From NCBI GenBank assembly GCA_945901405.1, contig CAMDLH010000033.1, positions 1 to 43,096 of the forward strand: a stretch of DNA of 43,096 nt, in the 5' to 3' direction. The notes beneath the pieces were generated by a model. That model was not told the DNA's origin. It saw only the letters and a program-made list of their open reading frames with translations, and made no database searches. Position numbers and translations under genes: made by a program. Every line of letters begins with the position of its first letter. Within the stretch, counting starts at the first letter, position 1. Of the stretch, positions 33,912-41,985 are shown piece by piece. This DNA comes from Bordetella parapertussis. GTDB taxonomy: Bacteria > Pseudomonadota > Gammaproteobacteria > Burkholderiales > SG8-41.

Positions 33912-35018
33912 CTAACTCGTCAGAAAATCATCGACCGCCTTGCGCGTGATACGCCATGTCGAGCCGATTTTCTTGCCCTTGAGATCGCCGGATTCCAGCG
34001 TCGCCATCACATCCGCTTCCGACACGCCCAGCAGCTTCGCCGCATCCGCAACCCCCATAAGTTCGGGAATCGCAGCGCCCGCCGCCGCCGGCGCTGCCGC
34101 CGCGGGGCCAGCCGCCGCGACACCCACGCCGGGTGCGACCGCCGGCGTGCCTTGCGCGCCCAGCATGCCGCCGGGTTGATTCATCATCTGCTGCGCCATG
34201 GCGAAACCCATCGCCATCTCGGCGGCCTGCCCGCCCATGCCGCCGCCCTCGCCCTTTGCCAGCCCCTCGGCCATCTGGAATTTAACGTAGTCGTTCAGAT
34301 TGCCGATGGCACCCATGCTAGATCGTTTGTCGATGGCCGCTTCGACCTCGGGCGGCACGGAAACGTTTTCGACCAGGAAGCTGGTGATCTCCAAACCGTA
34401 CTTCGGCCCAATGGCCGGATTGATGAGCGTAAGCAACGCCTCGCCCAGTTCGGTGTAACGCGTCGCCATGTCGAGCGCGGGCACGCCCGAGCTTGCCATC
34501 GCGTCGCTGAACACGCTGACCATGCGGCTCCTCATGGTGTCGGCGAATTCATCCAGATGAAAATGAAAATCGCTGCCCGCGACTTCTTTCAGGAAGATTC
34601 TCGGATCGACGATCTTGAAATCATAGGTGCCGAATGCGCGCAGGCGCACGATGCCGAAGTCCTTGTCGCGCAGCATGATCGGATTGGCCGTACCCCACTT
34701 GTTGCCGGTGAACAGCCGCGTGGTGACGTAATACACATCGGCCTTGAATGGCGACTCGAAACCGTACTTCCAGCTTTTGAGCTTGGTCAGCACCGGTATG
34801 TTATCGGTGACCAGCGTGTGCTTGCCCGGCTTGAAAGTGTCGCCGAATTCGCCCAGGTAGACAAACTGCGCCACCTGCGACTCGCGCACGATCAGTTGCG
34901 CGCCTTTCTTGATCGCCTTGTCTTCGTCGGGGAAGCGGTAAGACAGCGTGTCGCGTGAATCATCCGTCCATTCGATTACGTCGAGTAACTCACCTTTGAT
35001 CAGATCCATCAGGGCCAT
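33912..35018 (-). CDS. SPFH-domain (YdjI-like) protein with C-terminal helix-turn-helix
   Basis: 368 residues. The SPFH/band-7-like part (residues 1-230 or so; LIVRESQVAQFVYLGEFGDT, TRLFTGNKWGTANPIMLRDK) is of the virion-core-protein/YdjI type. Next come a Gly/Met-rich stretch and a Pro/Ala/Gly linker (PAVAPGVGVAAAGPAAAAPA). The last 50 residues (GVADAAKLLGVSEADVMATL, then KIGSTWRITRKAVDDFL) form an excisionase/MerR-like helix-turn-helix. SPFH proteins assemble on membranes. The added DNA-binding-type domain is unusual and may instead bind protein. AAGGAG stands seven bases before the ATG. It heads a tight pair with the zinc-ribbon gene. Confidence 0.82.
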   Translation of the reverse strand: MALMDLIKGELLDVIEWTDDSRDTLSYRFPDEDKAIKKGAQLIVRESQVAQFVYLGEFGDTFKPGKHTLVTDNIPVLTKLKSWKYGFESPFKADVYYVTTRLFTGNKWGTANPIMLRDKDFGIVRLRAFGTYDFKIVDPRIFLKEVAGSDFHFHLDEFADTMRSRMVSVFSDAMASSGVPALDMATRYTELGEALLTLINPAIGPKYGLEITSFLVENVSVPPEVEAAIDKRSSMGAIGNLNDYVKFQMAEGLAKGEGGGMGGQAAEMAMGFAMAQQMMNQPGGMLGAQGTPAVAPGVGVAAAGPAAAAPAAAGAAIPELMGVADAAKLLGVSEADVMATLESGDLKGKKIGSTWRITRKAVDDFLTS

Positions 35019-35087
35019 GTTGTTCTCCTTAGCGGGTAAAGAAATTCAGCAGGAAGTTTAACCCAAGCAAAAAGCTCGTGCATAAAG

Positions 35088-36788
35088 CTAGTGATCAAAA
35101 TGAAAATGCAGCGTGGTGCGCCCGCCGCGGTGCGTGGATTGCACCTTGTCCGCGCTGCCTCTGAGCAGGTAGCCCGCGAGCAGGCGCTCGCCGTCGTCGC
35201 TGGCGAGGATGGTGGCGGCATCGGGCTTGCGTTCGGGCAACGCCAGCGGCGCGCCTTGGTAATCTAGCCGCACATCGAGGTTGAACTCGTCAAAGCTTGC
35301 GATGATTTCCTTGCCGCCGGGCGTGTCACCGATGACTTCCACTGCTTGCTGCAAGCAAAAGCGCGCGCGGTTCACCACGTCGTGCCGCGCCGCCCAGCCC
35401 GCGCCGTGTTCGGACATGAATTGCTCGATGACCTCTCGTGCGTCCGGTGCATCGGCGCCGGATTCGAGTTGCAGCGTTTCCCGTTCGCGGATGCCGATGC
35501 GCATCACGATGTTGAGCACCACCGCGCAGGTGGTGCCGAGCACCAGCGAGTTACCGAACACCGGCTGGAAGGCATCGGGCAGCGTCGCGAACACATCGCG
35601 ATACACGTCGGCCATCACCGCCATCGCGAACGAGAAACCAATCACCACCACGCGGCGCTGGTCGAGCATGCGCGCGGTAATCATCTGCAGGCCATTGGTC
35701 AGCACGAACATCGAGGTGAAAACCAGCATCGCGGCCATCACCGGAGCCGTGGTCGCCATCAGGAAAAACACCGCCCACGGCACGAATGCCAGTAAAACGA
35801 AAGTCGCGCCTATCGAGTAACCGAGCACGCGGCTGGTCATGCCGGACGCCTGCGACAACCCGATGGAAGACACCGAAGTATTGACGCCCGGACTGCCCAT
35901 AAGACCGCACAACAACACACTCAGCCCGCTGCCCGCCACGCCGCCCGAGATGGATTTGAAATTCGGGCGCGTCCACTCACTGTCGTTGATGCGTTGCGCG
36001 GTGGAGATATTGCCCATCAGCACCACCGTGGCCGCGACCGCCGCGATGACGAACGGCAGCACCAGCGACGCATCAAATTGCCAACTGACATGCCCCATCG
36101 ATGGCACCCTCACCAGCGGTAAACCGTCCGCCGGCAGCGGCGTGAGGAAATCGATGCCCGCCAGCTTGCAGGTGATCATGCCAGTCGCGGCGCCAATCAG
36201 GCTGGAGAACATTTTCGGATAACCGCGCGTCCACACGTTTAGCCCGATCATGATCGCAAGTGTGAACAGCGCGATGTTGATGTACGCCGGCTGTATGGCA
36301 CCGGTTGTGGCAAGCCCCAGGCCGTAGCGCACGCCCAGCACCGCCAGCGAAAGCCCGGTTACAGCCACCACGATGCCCGCGATCTCCGGCGGCAACAGCG
36401 CACGCAGCCGCGGCAACAGCGGCGCGATCAACACCTGCGTGATGCCCGCGATCATCGTCATGCCGAACACCACCGCGAGACCGCCGTGCTTTAACGCATA
36501 CAACGACGGCCCCAGATACACCAGCGAAAATCCGGCGGGCACCAGAAAGCCCGAACCCAGCCAGCGTGTGCGCATGCTCATGAGCACCGTGCTCACGCCC
36601 ACCGCCAGCATTGCGAACGACATCAGATCGAGCAACTGCGCCGGCGTGAGCTTGGCCTCGGTGGCGAGTATCACCGGGTAAATCAGAAACGTGCTGATCA
36701 CCGCGACGTGCTGCAACGTGCCAAAGCCCAGCACGCCGGGCGGCGGCGTGTCGTTAACGTCGTAGATGAGTCCGGTGGGGCGTGCCAT
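35088..36788 (-). CDS. Second NCS2-type transporter with RsbW-like (HATPase-like) domain
   Basis: 566 residues, the same layout as the fusion at 11973-13676. The NCS2 part carries RALLPPEIAGIVVAVTGLSL and TSVSSIGLSQASGMTSR. The C-terminal domain (about 430-566) carries EVIEQFMSEHGAGWAARHDV, SFDEFNLDVRLDYQG, LALPERKPD and GGRTTLHFHFDH. The position matching the catalytic N-box Asn is again Asp (EVIGD). The ending FHFDH is shared by both copies. It lacks neighbouring STAS and kinase genes. It lies between an MFS transporter gene and the SPFH gene, all on the minus strand, and an 11-codon frame ends nine bases before its ATG. Confidence 0.8.
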   Translation of the reverse strand: MARPTGLIYDVNDTPPPGVLGFGTLQHVAVISTFLIYPVILATEAKLTPAQLLDLMSFAMLAVGVSTVLMSMRTRWLGSGFLVPAGFSLVYLGPSLYALKHGGLAVVFGMTMIAGITQVLIAPLLPRLRALLPPEIAGIVVAVTGLSLAVLGVRYGLGLATTGAIQPAYINIALFTLAIMIGLNVWTRGYPKMFSSLIGAATGMITCKLAGIDFLTPLPADGLPLVRVPSMGHVSWQFDASLVLPFVIAAVAATVVLMGNISTAQRINDSEWTRPNFKSISGGVAGSGLSVLLCGLMGSPGVNTSVSSIGLSQASGMTSRVLGYSIGATFVLLAFVPWAVFFLMATTAPVMAAMLVFTSMFVLTNGLQMITARMLDQRRVVVIGFSFAMAVMADVYRDVFATLPDAFQPVFGNSLVLGTTCAVVLNIVMRIGIRERETLQLESGADAPDAREVIEQFMSEHGAGWAARHDVVNRARFCLQQAVEVIGDTPGGKEIIASFDEFNLDVRLDYQGAPLALPERKPDAATILASDDGERLLAGYLLRGSADKVQSTHRGGRTTLHFHFDH

Positions 36789-36797
36789 GGGCGCTTC

Positions 36798-36833
36798 TTA
36801 CCCTAACCTATAAGTATTTGTTTTTATTGACAT
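36798..36833 (-). other. Eleven-codon open frame upstream of the NCS2 fusion gene
   Basis: ATG...TAA encoding MSIKTNTYRLG, made largely of the AT-rich motif. Its first five residues equal those of the receptor starting at 2350. It begins one base after the MFS stop codon and ends nine bases before the NCS2 start, so ribosomes could pass from one to the next. It may be a leader peptide, or simply a repeat copy that landed in the gap. Confidence 0.35.
36809..36833. repeat. AT-rich gene-boundary motif, copy 9
   Basis: TATAAGTATTTGTTTTTATT followed by GACAT on the plus strand. It shares the extended form (with TTGACAT) only with copy 2, where it makes a gene start. Confidence 0.7.
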
Positions 36834-36834
36834 T

Positions 36835-38025
36835 TTACACTTTGCGTATCAATGATGCCACACCCGCGCAGGCAAACAGCGTGAGCAACGCGTAGGACAG
36901 CACGTAACTGCCGCTCAACAACTGTATCAGCGCGAACAGCGGCGGCACCACCACCGCGCCGCTGTATGCAAATGTCAATGACGCGCCGGTGGCGTGCGCC
37001 ACCTTGCCCGGCGGCGCCGCGCGCGCGAGCTCGGCGATGTAGACGCCGTTCCAGCCGAACGTGCAAGCGCCGAACACGATTGCAAGCATGAGTATGCCCG
37101 CGTACGGCCATTGCGCATTGATTTGCGTGAAGAGCGCGGCGCACAGCGCCGTCACCACGCCCAGCCCGATCAGCACGCGGCGCGCGTCTCCCAGCGCATC
37201 GGCCAGCGCGCCCCACGCGAGGCGGCCCGCCAGGCCCGCAAGCATGCCCGCGGAGAGCACCGCGCCCGCGCGCACCATGTCCAGCGCCGCCTGCTCGACC
37301 AAAAACACCACCATGAAACTCGAATAGGTGAGTTGCACGCCGCCATACAAGAACGCGGTCAGCGACAGCCGGCGCAACGCGCGATGCGTGAGCACCATGC
37401 GCATCGATTCGATCATGCCGGCGCGCGCGACTGCCTTGCGCACATCCGGCCGGTCGAAGCGCGCGCGCACTGATTGCAGCGCCAGCGCCACCGCGAGACA
37501 CGCAGCGCCCGAAACCACCACCGCCGTGCGCCAGCCCGCGGCCAGTATCAGCCATGGCACGGCAAAGCCCGCGAGCGCGCCGCCCAGCGTCACCCCGGTC
37601 TGGCGTATCGACATGATGAAATTGAACATGCGCGGCGGCGTGTGCTCCACCAGCAATGCGGATCCCGAAGGCGTCGATGGCCCATAACCAACGCCGATCA
37701 CGATAGCGGCAAGCAGCGCCCACAACGGATGCACGAGCGCGGTCAGCGCCAGACCGCACCCGGTCAACACCAGACCATTTTGCGTGACACGCACCGCGCC
37801 CAGGTGCGGCACGCGCGCGCCGATCTGCGGCGCGGCGCACGCCGCCGCCAGATAAATCAGCGAAGTCATCAACCCCACGGCGGATGCAGGCACGCCGATA
37901 TCGGCACTCGCCACCGGCGCCAGCACGCTGGGTGCAAACATCATCGCGGCGGTGAAGGTCTGGCCGATGAGTGCAACGGGAAGTGCCAGCCACAACGTTG
38001 GCGATGCGGGTGGCGCGTTAGTCAT
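36835..38025 (-). CDS. Major facilitator superfamily transporter
   Basis: 396 residues with about 12 membrane helices. The N-half has LYPVALIGQTF-like first helix text (LALPVALIGQTFTAAMMFAP) and the conserved loop-4/5 segment SIRQTGVTLGGALAGFAVPW. The C-half has RLAWGALADALGDARRVLIG. The overall look is of the CynX/NimT or organic-anion type, but the substrate cannot be assigned. It is first in a minus-strand run with the NCS2 fusion, SPFH and zinc-ribbon genes, 46 bases before the NCS2 start. Whether it belongs functionally to that run is unclear. Confidence 0.82.
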   Translation of the reverse strand: MTNAPPASPTLWLALPVALIGQTFTAAMMFAPSVLAPVASADIGVPASAVGLMTSLIYLAAACAAPQIGARVPHLGAVRVTQNGLVLTGCGLALTALVHPLWALLAAIVIGVGYGPSTPSGSALLVEHTPPRMFNFIMSIRQTGVTLGGALAGFAVPWLILAAGWRTAVVVSGAACLAVALALQSVRARFDRPDVRKAVARAGMIESMRMVLTHRALRRLSLTAFLYGGVQLTYSSFMVVFLVEQAALDMVRAGAVLSAGMLAGLAGRLAWGALADALGDARRVLIGLGVVTALCAALFTQINAQWPYAGILMLAIVFGACTFGWNGVYIAELARAAPPGKVAHATGASLTFAYSGAVVVPPLFALIQLLSGSYVLSYALLTLFACAGVASLIRKV

Positions 38026-38064
38026 GCGTGAACTGAATGCTCGTCATAAACCATCGCGATGTTC

Positions 38065-38150
38065 GTAGGATGGGTGGAGCGTAGCGTAACCCATCACAAC
38101 GACGCCACCGCTGAGATGCAAGTGTATTTGTGATGGGTTGAACCATCTAC
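38065..38150. repeat. GTAGGATGG-type inverted repeat element, copy B
   Basis: It starts GTAGGATGGGTGGAGCGTAG like copy A. AACCCATCACAA (38088-38099) and TTGTGATGGGTT (38128-38139) are perfect 12-bp arms. It ends AACCATCTAC. It fills the gap between the ABC-F gene stop and the MFS gene start. Confidence 0.7.
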
Positions 38151-38159
38151 TTGTAAGCA

Positions 38160-40076
38160 CTACGCCTTCTGCACTTCCCCCAGCGCATCCAGCTCGGCAT
38201 GCGCCTCCAGCCAGCGATGCTCGGCGGTCTCGATCAGTTGTGTGAGTTCGGCTTGCCGCGCGGTCATGGCTCGCAGGCCGGCGGTGCTGGCCGTCTGATA
38301 CAGCGTAGGATCGGCAAGGCGCGTGTCGATGCCGAGCTTTTCGTTGTTCCACTTTGCCAGATCGCGGTCGAGTTTTTCAATTTCTTTTTCCAGCGGACGG
38401 CGGCGTGGCTGCGGCGCTTGCCGCGCCGTTCGTGTTGTCCGCGTTGGCGCACGCGCTTCGCGCCGCGCGGTTTTCTCCTCGGGTTCGGGCGTGCTCTGCG
38501 CAAGGCGGCGCGCCGTGAGCCACGCCAGATAGTCATCGACATCGCCGTCGAATTCCCGCACCTTGCCATCGGCCACCAGCAAAAAGGTATCGCACACGCT
38601 GCGCAACAGCGCGCGGTCGTGCGACACCAGCACCAGGCTGCCCTCGTATTCCGCCAGCGCGACGTTCAGCGCGTGACGCATTTCGAGATCAAGGTGATTG
38701 GTCGGTTCATCCAGCAGCAAGAGATTGGGCCGTGTGCGTATCATCAGCGCTAAAGCAAGCCGTGATTTTTCGCCGCCTGAGAACGGTGCGACCGGCGTAT
38801 CCACCATGCCGCCCCTGAAATCAAAACCGCCGAGGTAACTGCGCAATTCCTGCTCGCGCGTGCGTGGCTCGCGGCGTATCAAATGCCGTAGCGGCGATTC
38901 ATCGGCACGCAGTTGCTCCAATTGATGCTGTGCGAAATAACCGATGGCCAGGCCACGCCCCGCCGTGCGTTCGCCCGACAGCGGCTCGTTTTCACCCGAC
39001 AGCAGCTTAATCAGAGTAGATTTGCCCGCGCCGTTCGGCCCCAGCAAACCGATGCGCGCGCCGGGGCGCAAGGCCATGTTCACACCCTTGAGTATGCGCA
39101 CATCGCCATAACCGGCATCCACGTCATCCAGCCGCAGCATCGGATCAGGCGCGCGCTCCGGCGTCATGAATTCAAAATCAAACGGCGTATCGACGTGCGC
39201 GGCGGCGATGACTTCCATGCGATCCAGCGCCTTCAGGCGGCTTTGCGCCTGCCGCGCCTTGGTGGCCTGCGCGCGAAAACGGTTGATGTAGCTGTGCAGA
39301 TGCGCGATCTGGCGCTGCTGCTTTTCGTACATCGCCTGCTGCACCTGTAGTTGCGCCGCGCGCTGCGTTTCAAACGCGGAGTAGTTGCCGGTGTAGAGCA
39401 CGAGATGCTCGTTGTAGATATGTGCGATGTGCGTGGTGCAGCCGTCGAGAAAATCGCGATCATGCGACACCACCACCAGAGTGCCACGAAATGTCGCCAG
39501 CCATTTCTCAAGCCACACCACCGCATCAAGATCCAGATGGTTGGTCGGCTCATCCAGCAGCATCAAATCGCAACGGCTCACCAGCGCCTGTGCAAGATTC
39601 AAACGCATGCGCCAGCCGCCGGAAAATTCCGCCACCGGCCGCTCGATATCCGCATCGGCAAAACCCAGCCCTGCCAGCAGCGAGGCCGCCCGCGCGCGCG
39701 CGCCGTAGCCGCCAATGTCATTCAAGCGCCCGTGCAAATCGCCAAGCAGATGGCCGCCCTCGTGATGCGCCTCCGCCTCGGCAAGTTCGCGTTCAATCGC
39801 GCGCAACTCCGTGTCGCCATCGAGCACATATTCAATGGCCGGCATCTCCAGCGCGGGCGTCTCCTGCGCCACCGTTGCGATGCGCCACGCCGCGGGCAAT
39901 TCACAATCTCCCAGATCAGAATGCAACTCACCGCGCAGCAGCGCAAACAGACTCGACTTGCCGCTGCCATTAGCACCCACCAGCCCCACGCGCCAGCCGG
40001 CGTGTATCTGCAAATTAGCGTCTTCAATAAGCTTGCGCGCGCCACGCGCCAGCGTGAAATTACGAAATTGGATCAC
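38160..40076 (-). CDS. ABC-F family ATPase (YheS-like)
   Basis: 638 residues with two ABC ATPase modules and no membrane segments. Walker A is GANGSGKSS then GPNGAGKST, the signatures are EFSGGWRMRLNLAQ and FSGGEKSRLALAL, and the Walker B segments are LMLLDEPTNHLD and LLLLDEPTNHLD. Between them is a linker (QQAMYEKQQRQIAHLHSYIN), and the C-terminal part after a charged, basic stretch is a coiled coil (KEIEKLDRDLAKWNNEKL). ABC-F proteins act on ribosomes in translation. Length and order fit YheS. The GTG at 40076 gives VIQFRNFTLARG, the expected opening. The reading to 40151 adds 25 unrelated residues. Confidence 0.9.
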   Translation of the reverse strand: MIQFRNFTLARGARKLIEDANLQIHAGWRVGLVGANGSGKSSLFALLRGELHSDLGDCELPAAWRIATVAQETPALEMPAIEYVLDGDTELRAIERELAEAEAHHEGGHLLGDLHGRLNDIGGYGARARAASLLAGLGFADADIERPVAEFSGGWRMRLNLAQALVSRCDLMLLDEPTNHLDLDAVVWLEKWLATFRGTLVVVSHDRDFLDGCTTHIAHIYNEHLVLYTGNYSAFETQRAAQLQVQQAMYEKQQRQIAHLHSYINRFRAQATKARQAQSRLKALDRMEVIAAAHVDTPFDFEFMTPERAPDPMLRLDDVDAGYGDVRILKGVNMALRPGARIGLLGPNGAGKSTLIKLLSGENEPLSGERTAGRGLAIGYFAQHQLEQLRADESPLRHLIRREPRTREQELRSYLGGFDFRGGMVDTPVAPFSGGEKSRLALALMIRTRPNLLLLDEPTNHLDLEMRHALNVALAEYEGSLVLVSHDRALLRSVCDTFLLVADGKVREFDGDVDDYLAWLTARRLAQSTPEPEEKTARREARAPTRTTRTARQAPQPRRRPLEKEIEKLDRDLAKWNNEKLGIDTRLADPTLYQTASTAGLRAMTARQAELTQLIETAEHRWLEAHAELDALGEVQKA

Positions 40077-40193
40077 CCGGGGGCTGCCTGATTTATGAAA
40101 GGGCGCAATGATAGCCGCAATGGGGGTGACGTGCGCGAAGTCAGGGTGCAAAACGCTCGAATTTCCGCTACCGCAGGCTAAATAAAATCATGG

Positions 40194-40208
40194 TATATTG
40201 CATCAATA
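40194..40208 (+). promoter_or_regulatory. Candidate parDE promoter/operator
   Basis: TATATT (40194-40199) may be a -10 box, and TATTG-CAT-CAATA (40196-40208) is a perfect 5-bp inverted repeat on top of it, 49 bases before parD. This is the position expected for an antitoxin-bound operator. No good -35 was found. Confidence 0.35.
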
Positions 40209-40256
40209 GTATGAACATCGCCGCAGTCCGCGTTCAGTAATCTTTTGGAGACTCAA

Positions 40257-40514
40257 ATGGGAATCACACGCAAGACCATAACCGTCACCGACCAGCAAAA
40301 CGATTGGATAAAGGCTCAGATCAATACTGGAGGCTTCACCAATGACAGCGAGTACGTGCGCGACTTGATCCGCCGCGATCAGGCGCGCAGCGCTGAAATC
40401 GAGGCCGTGCGCGCGGAATTGGTCAAAGGAAAAACCAGCGGCAAACCGCAAAACTTTGACACCGCGCGCTTCAAGAAAGACATGACGGCCAAGCATGCCC
40501 CAAAAGCGCGCTGA
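40257..40514 (+). CDS. parD: ParD-type antitoxin
   Basis: 85 residues with the ParD ribbon-helix-helix opening: KTITVTDQQNDWIKAQINTG, then GFTNDSEYVRDLIRRDQARS. A disordered, toxin-binding tail (FDTARFKKDMTAKHAPKAR) follows. The ATG at 40257 has GGAG seven bases upstream. It overlaps the toxin gene by 20 bases. It should bind ParE and repress the pair. Confidence 0.92.
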   Translation: MGITRKTITVTDQQNDWIKAQINTGGFTNDSEYVRDLIRRDQARSAEIEAVRAELVKGKTSGKPQNFDTARFKKDMTAKHAPKAR

Positions 40515-40797
40515 GTACCGCTTAACGCCAGCGGCGGCGCGCGACCTCGAAAGCATCTGGCTCTACACGTTCGAGCAATGGGGGATCGAGCAGGCACATC
40601 GTTACACCGACGAGATCGCCGCGGCGTTTGCGCAGCTCGCAAGCAACCCGCAACTCGGCACGGCCTGCGATCACATACGCAAGGGATATCGCCGTGGTCG
40701 CGTGGGGCGGCACGCGATTTACTTTCGCATCACCCGTTACGGCATCGCGGTGATTCGCTTACTACACGAGCGCATGGATGTTGCGCGGCAGTTTTAG
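40495..40797 (+). CDS. parE: ParE-type toxin (RelE/ParE superfamily)
   Basis: 100 residues: YRLTPAAARDLESIWLYTFE at the N-terminus, a central QLASNPQLGTACDHIRKGYR segment, and RHAIYFRITRYGIAVIRLLH with the C-terminal HERMDVARQF. This is a complete ParE, a family whose studied members poison DNA gyrase. It overlaps parD and is surely co-expressed. The 183 bases after its stop, up to the receptor gene end at 40981, hold only a small GTGCG/CGCAC hairpin. Confidence 0.92.
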   Translation: MPQKRAEYRLTPAAARDLESIWLYTFEQWGIEQAHRYTDEIAAAFAQLASNPQLGTACDHIRKGYRRGRVGRHAIYFRITRYGIAVIRLLHERMDVARQF

Positions 40798-40980
40798 CGG
40801 CGGAGGACTTGCCAGCGACTGCGTGAGCTCATTTTGTCACGCGATTTTCAAGGTGGACTGTCCATGTTCCGCTCAATAAATATCCACAGGTCAGCCGAGG
40901 AAACCCGAGCGGCAATGGTCGCATGAGTGGAATGCCCAATGGCGTTGACAGAGTGCGTAGCGCGCACCCTGCATTCACCT

Positions 40981-41958
40981 CTAATCCAGCTTAGCCCCGC
41001 TCTCCTTAACCAGCCGCGCCCACTTCGCCAGATCAGCCAGCAGATATTGCCGGAATGCCTCGGGCTCGCTGCCCACCGGTTCGGCGCCGTCGGCGACGAT
41101 GCGGTCCGCGATGTCTTTCAATTTGGTTATACGCACCAGCTCGGCGTGCAGTTTGTTCACCAGCGGCGCTGGCAGTTTTGGCGGCGCCATCACGCCGTAC
41201 CAGCCGACGACTTCAAAGCCCGGAACCATTTCGGTCATCGCCGGCAAATCGGCGTATGACGGCACGCGTTTGGGCGCGGTCACCGCGAGCGCGCGCAGCT
41301 TGCCGCTTTTCACCAGCGCCTGCGCCGCCGACATGCCGACGAAGTTGTAGTGATACTGGCCCGCCACCAGATCGATCAGCGACGGCGCGGATCCCTTGTA
41401 GGGAATGTGCTGCGCCTTCACTTTGGCCGCAAGGTTGTAGAGTTCGCCGGCGAGATGTCCGCCGCTGCCCGTGCCCGCCGAACCGAAATTCAGAGCGCCT
41501 TTGAAGTTCTTCGTCCAGTCGACGAATTCCTTGAGGTTCTTCGGCGGCGACGACGGATTGACGACGAGTATCAATCCCGCGCGCGTGAGTTGCGATATCG
41601 GCGTGAAGTCGTTCACCGCGTGATACGGCAGTTTCGGATTCAGCGCCGCGGTGACCGTGTGCTGGTGATACGCCATGAAAATCGTGTAGCCGTCGGGCAA
41701 CGCCTTGGCGGTCAATTCACCGGCAATCACGCCGGATGCACTGGCGCGGTTATCGACGACGATCTGCTGTTTGAATGTTTCGGTCATCTTGATGCCGAAC
41801 ATGCGCGCGAGAATATCGGTGGTGCCACCCGGTTGCGCGGGTGTGATGAGGCGTATCGGGCGGCTGGGGTAGTCCCCCGTTTGTGCGTGCGCCTGCGTCA
41901 CCACTGTAGCGCTTGCTGCTATCAGCAGCAGCGCTGTTCTCAAATTCAATTGTCTCAT
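40981..41958 (-). CDS. Bug/TctC-family receptor next to the DGLPxxPPT gene
   Basis: 325 residues: MRQLNLRTALLLIAASATVV and a cleavage site near AHAQ form the signal peptide. The mature start is GDYPSRPIRLITPAQPGGTT, with the ligand loop PAQPGG. NRASASGVIAGE, LPDGYTIFM, LPYHAVNDFTPI and QHIPYKGSAPSL follow. The ATG at 41958 lies 20 bases after the upstream stop codon, with AAAGGG as a weak ribosome binding site. The pairing with the upstream gene suggests joint expression. Confidence 0.9.
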   Translation of the reverse strand: MRQLNLRTALLLIAASATVVTQAHAQTGDYPSRPIRLITPAQPGGTTDILARMFGIKMTETFKQQIVVDNRASASGVIAGELTAKALPDGYTIFMAYHQHTVTAALNPKLPYHAVNDFTPISQLTRAGLILVVNPSSPPKNLKEFVDWTKNFKGALNFGSAGTGSGGHLAGELYNLAAKVKAQHIPYKGSAPSLIDLVAGQYHYNFVGMSAAQALVKSGKLRALAVTAPKRVPSYADLPAMTEMVPGFEVVGWYGVMAPPKLPAPLVNKLHAELVRITKLKDIADRIVADGAEPVGSEPEAFRQYLLADLAKWARLVKESGAKLD

Positions 41959-41967
41959 AAATATCCC

Positions 41968-41985
41968 TTTAAAAACAATTACTTA
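41968..41985. repeat. AT-rich gene-boundary motif, copy 10
   Basis: TTTAAAAACAATTACTTA, identical to copy 5. On the minus strand it reads TAAGTAATTG..., and its second TAA is the stop codon of the upstream gene. It fills most of the 20-base gap before the receptor ATG. Confidence 0.7.

Noticed and set aside
36824..37993. 389-codon minus-strand frame overlapping the MFS gene
   Set aside because: It is the same strand shifted by one frame, rich in Arg/Gly/Cys without membrane helices. The 396-codon frame has the transporter pattern.
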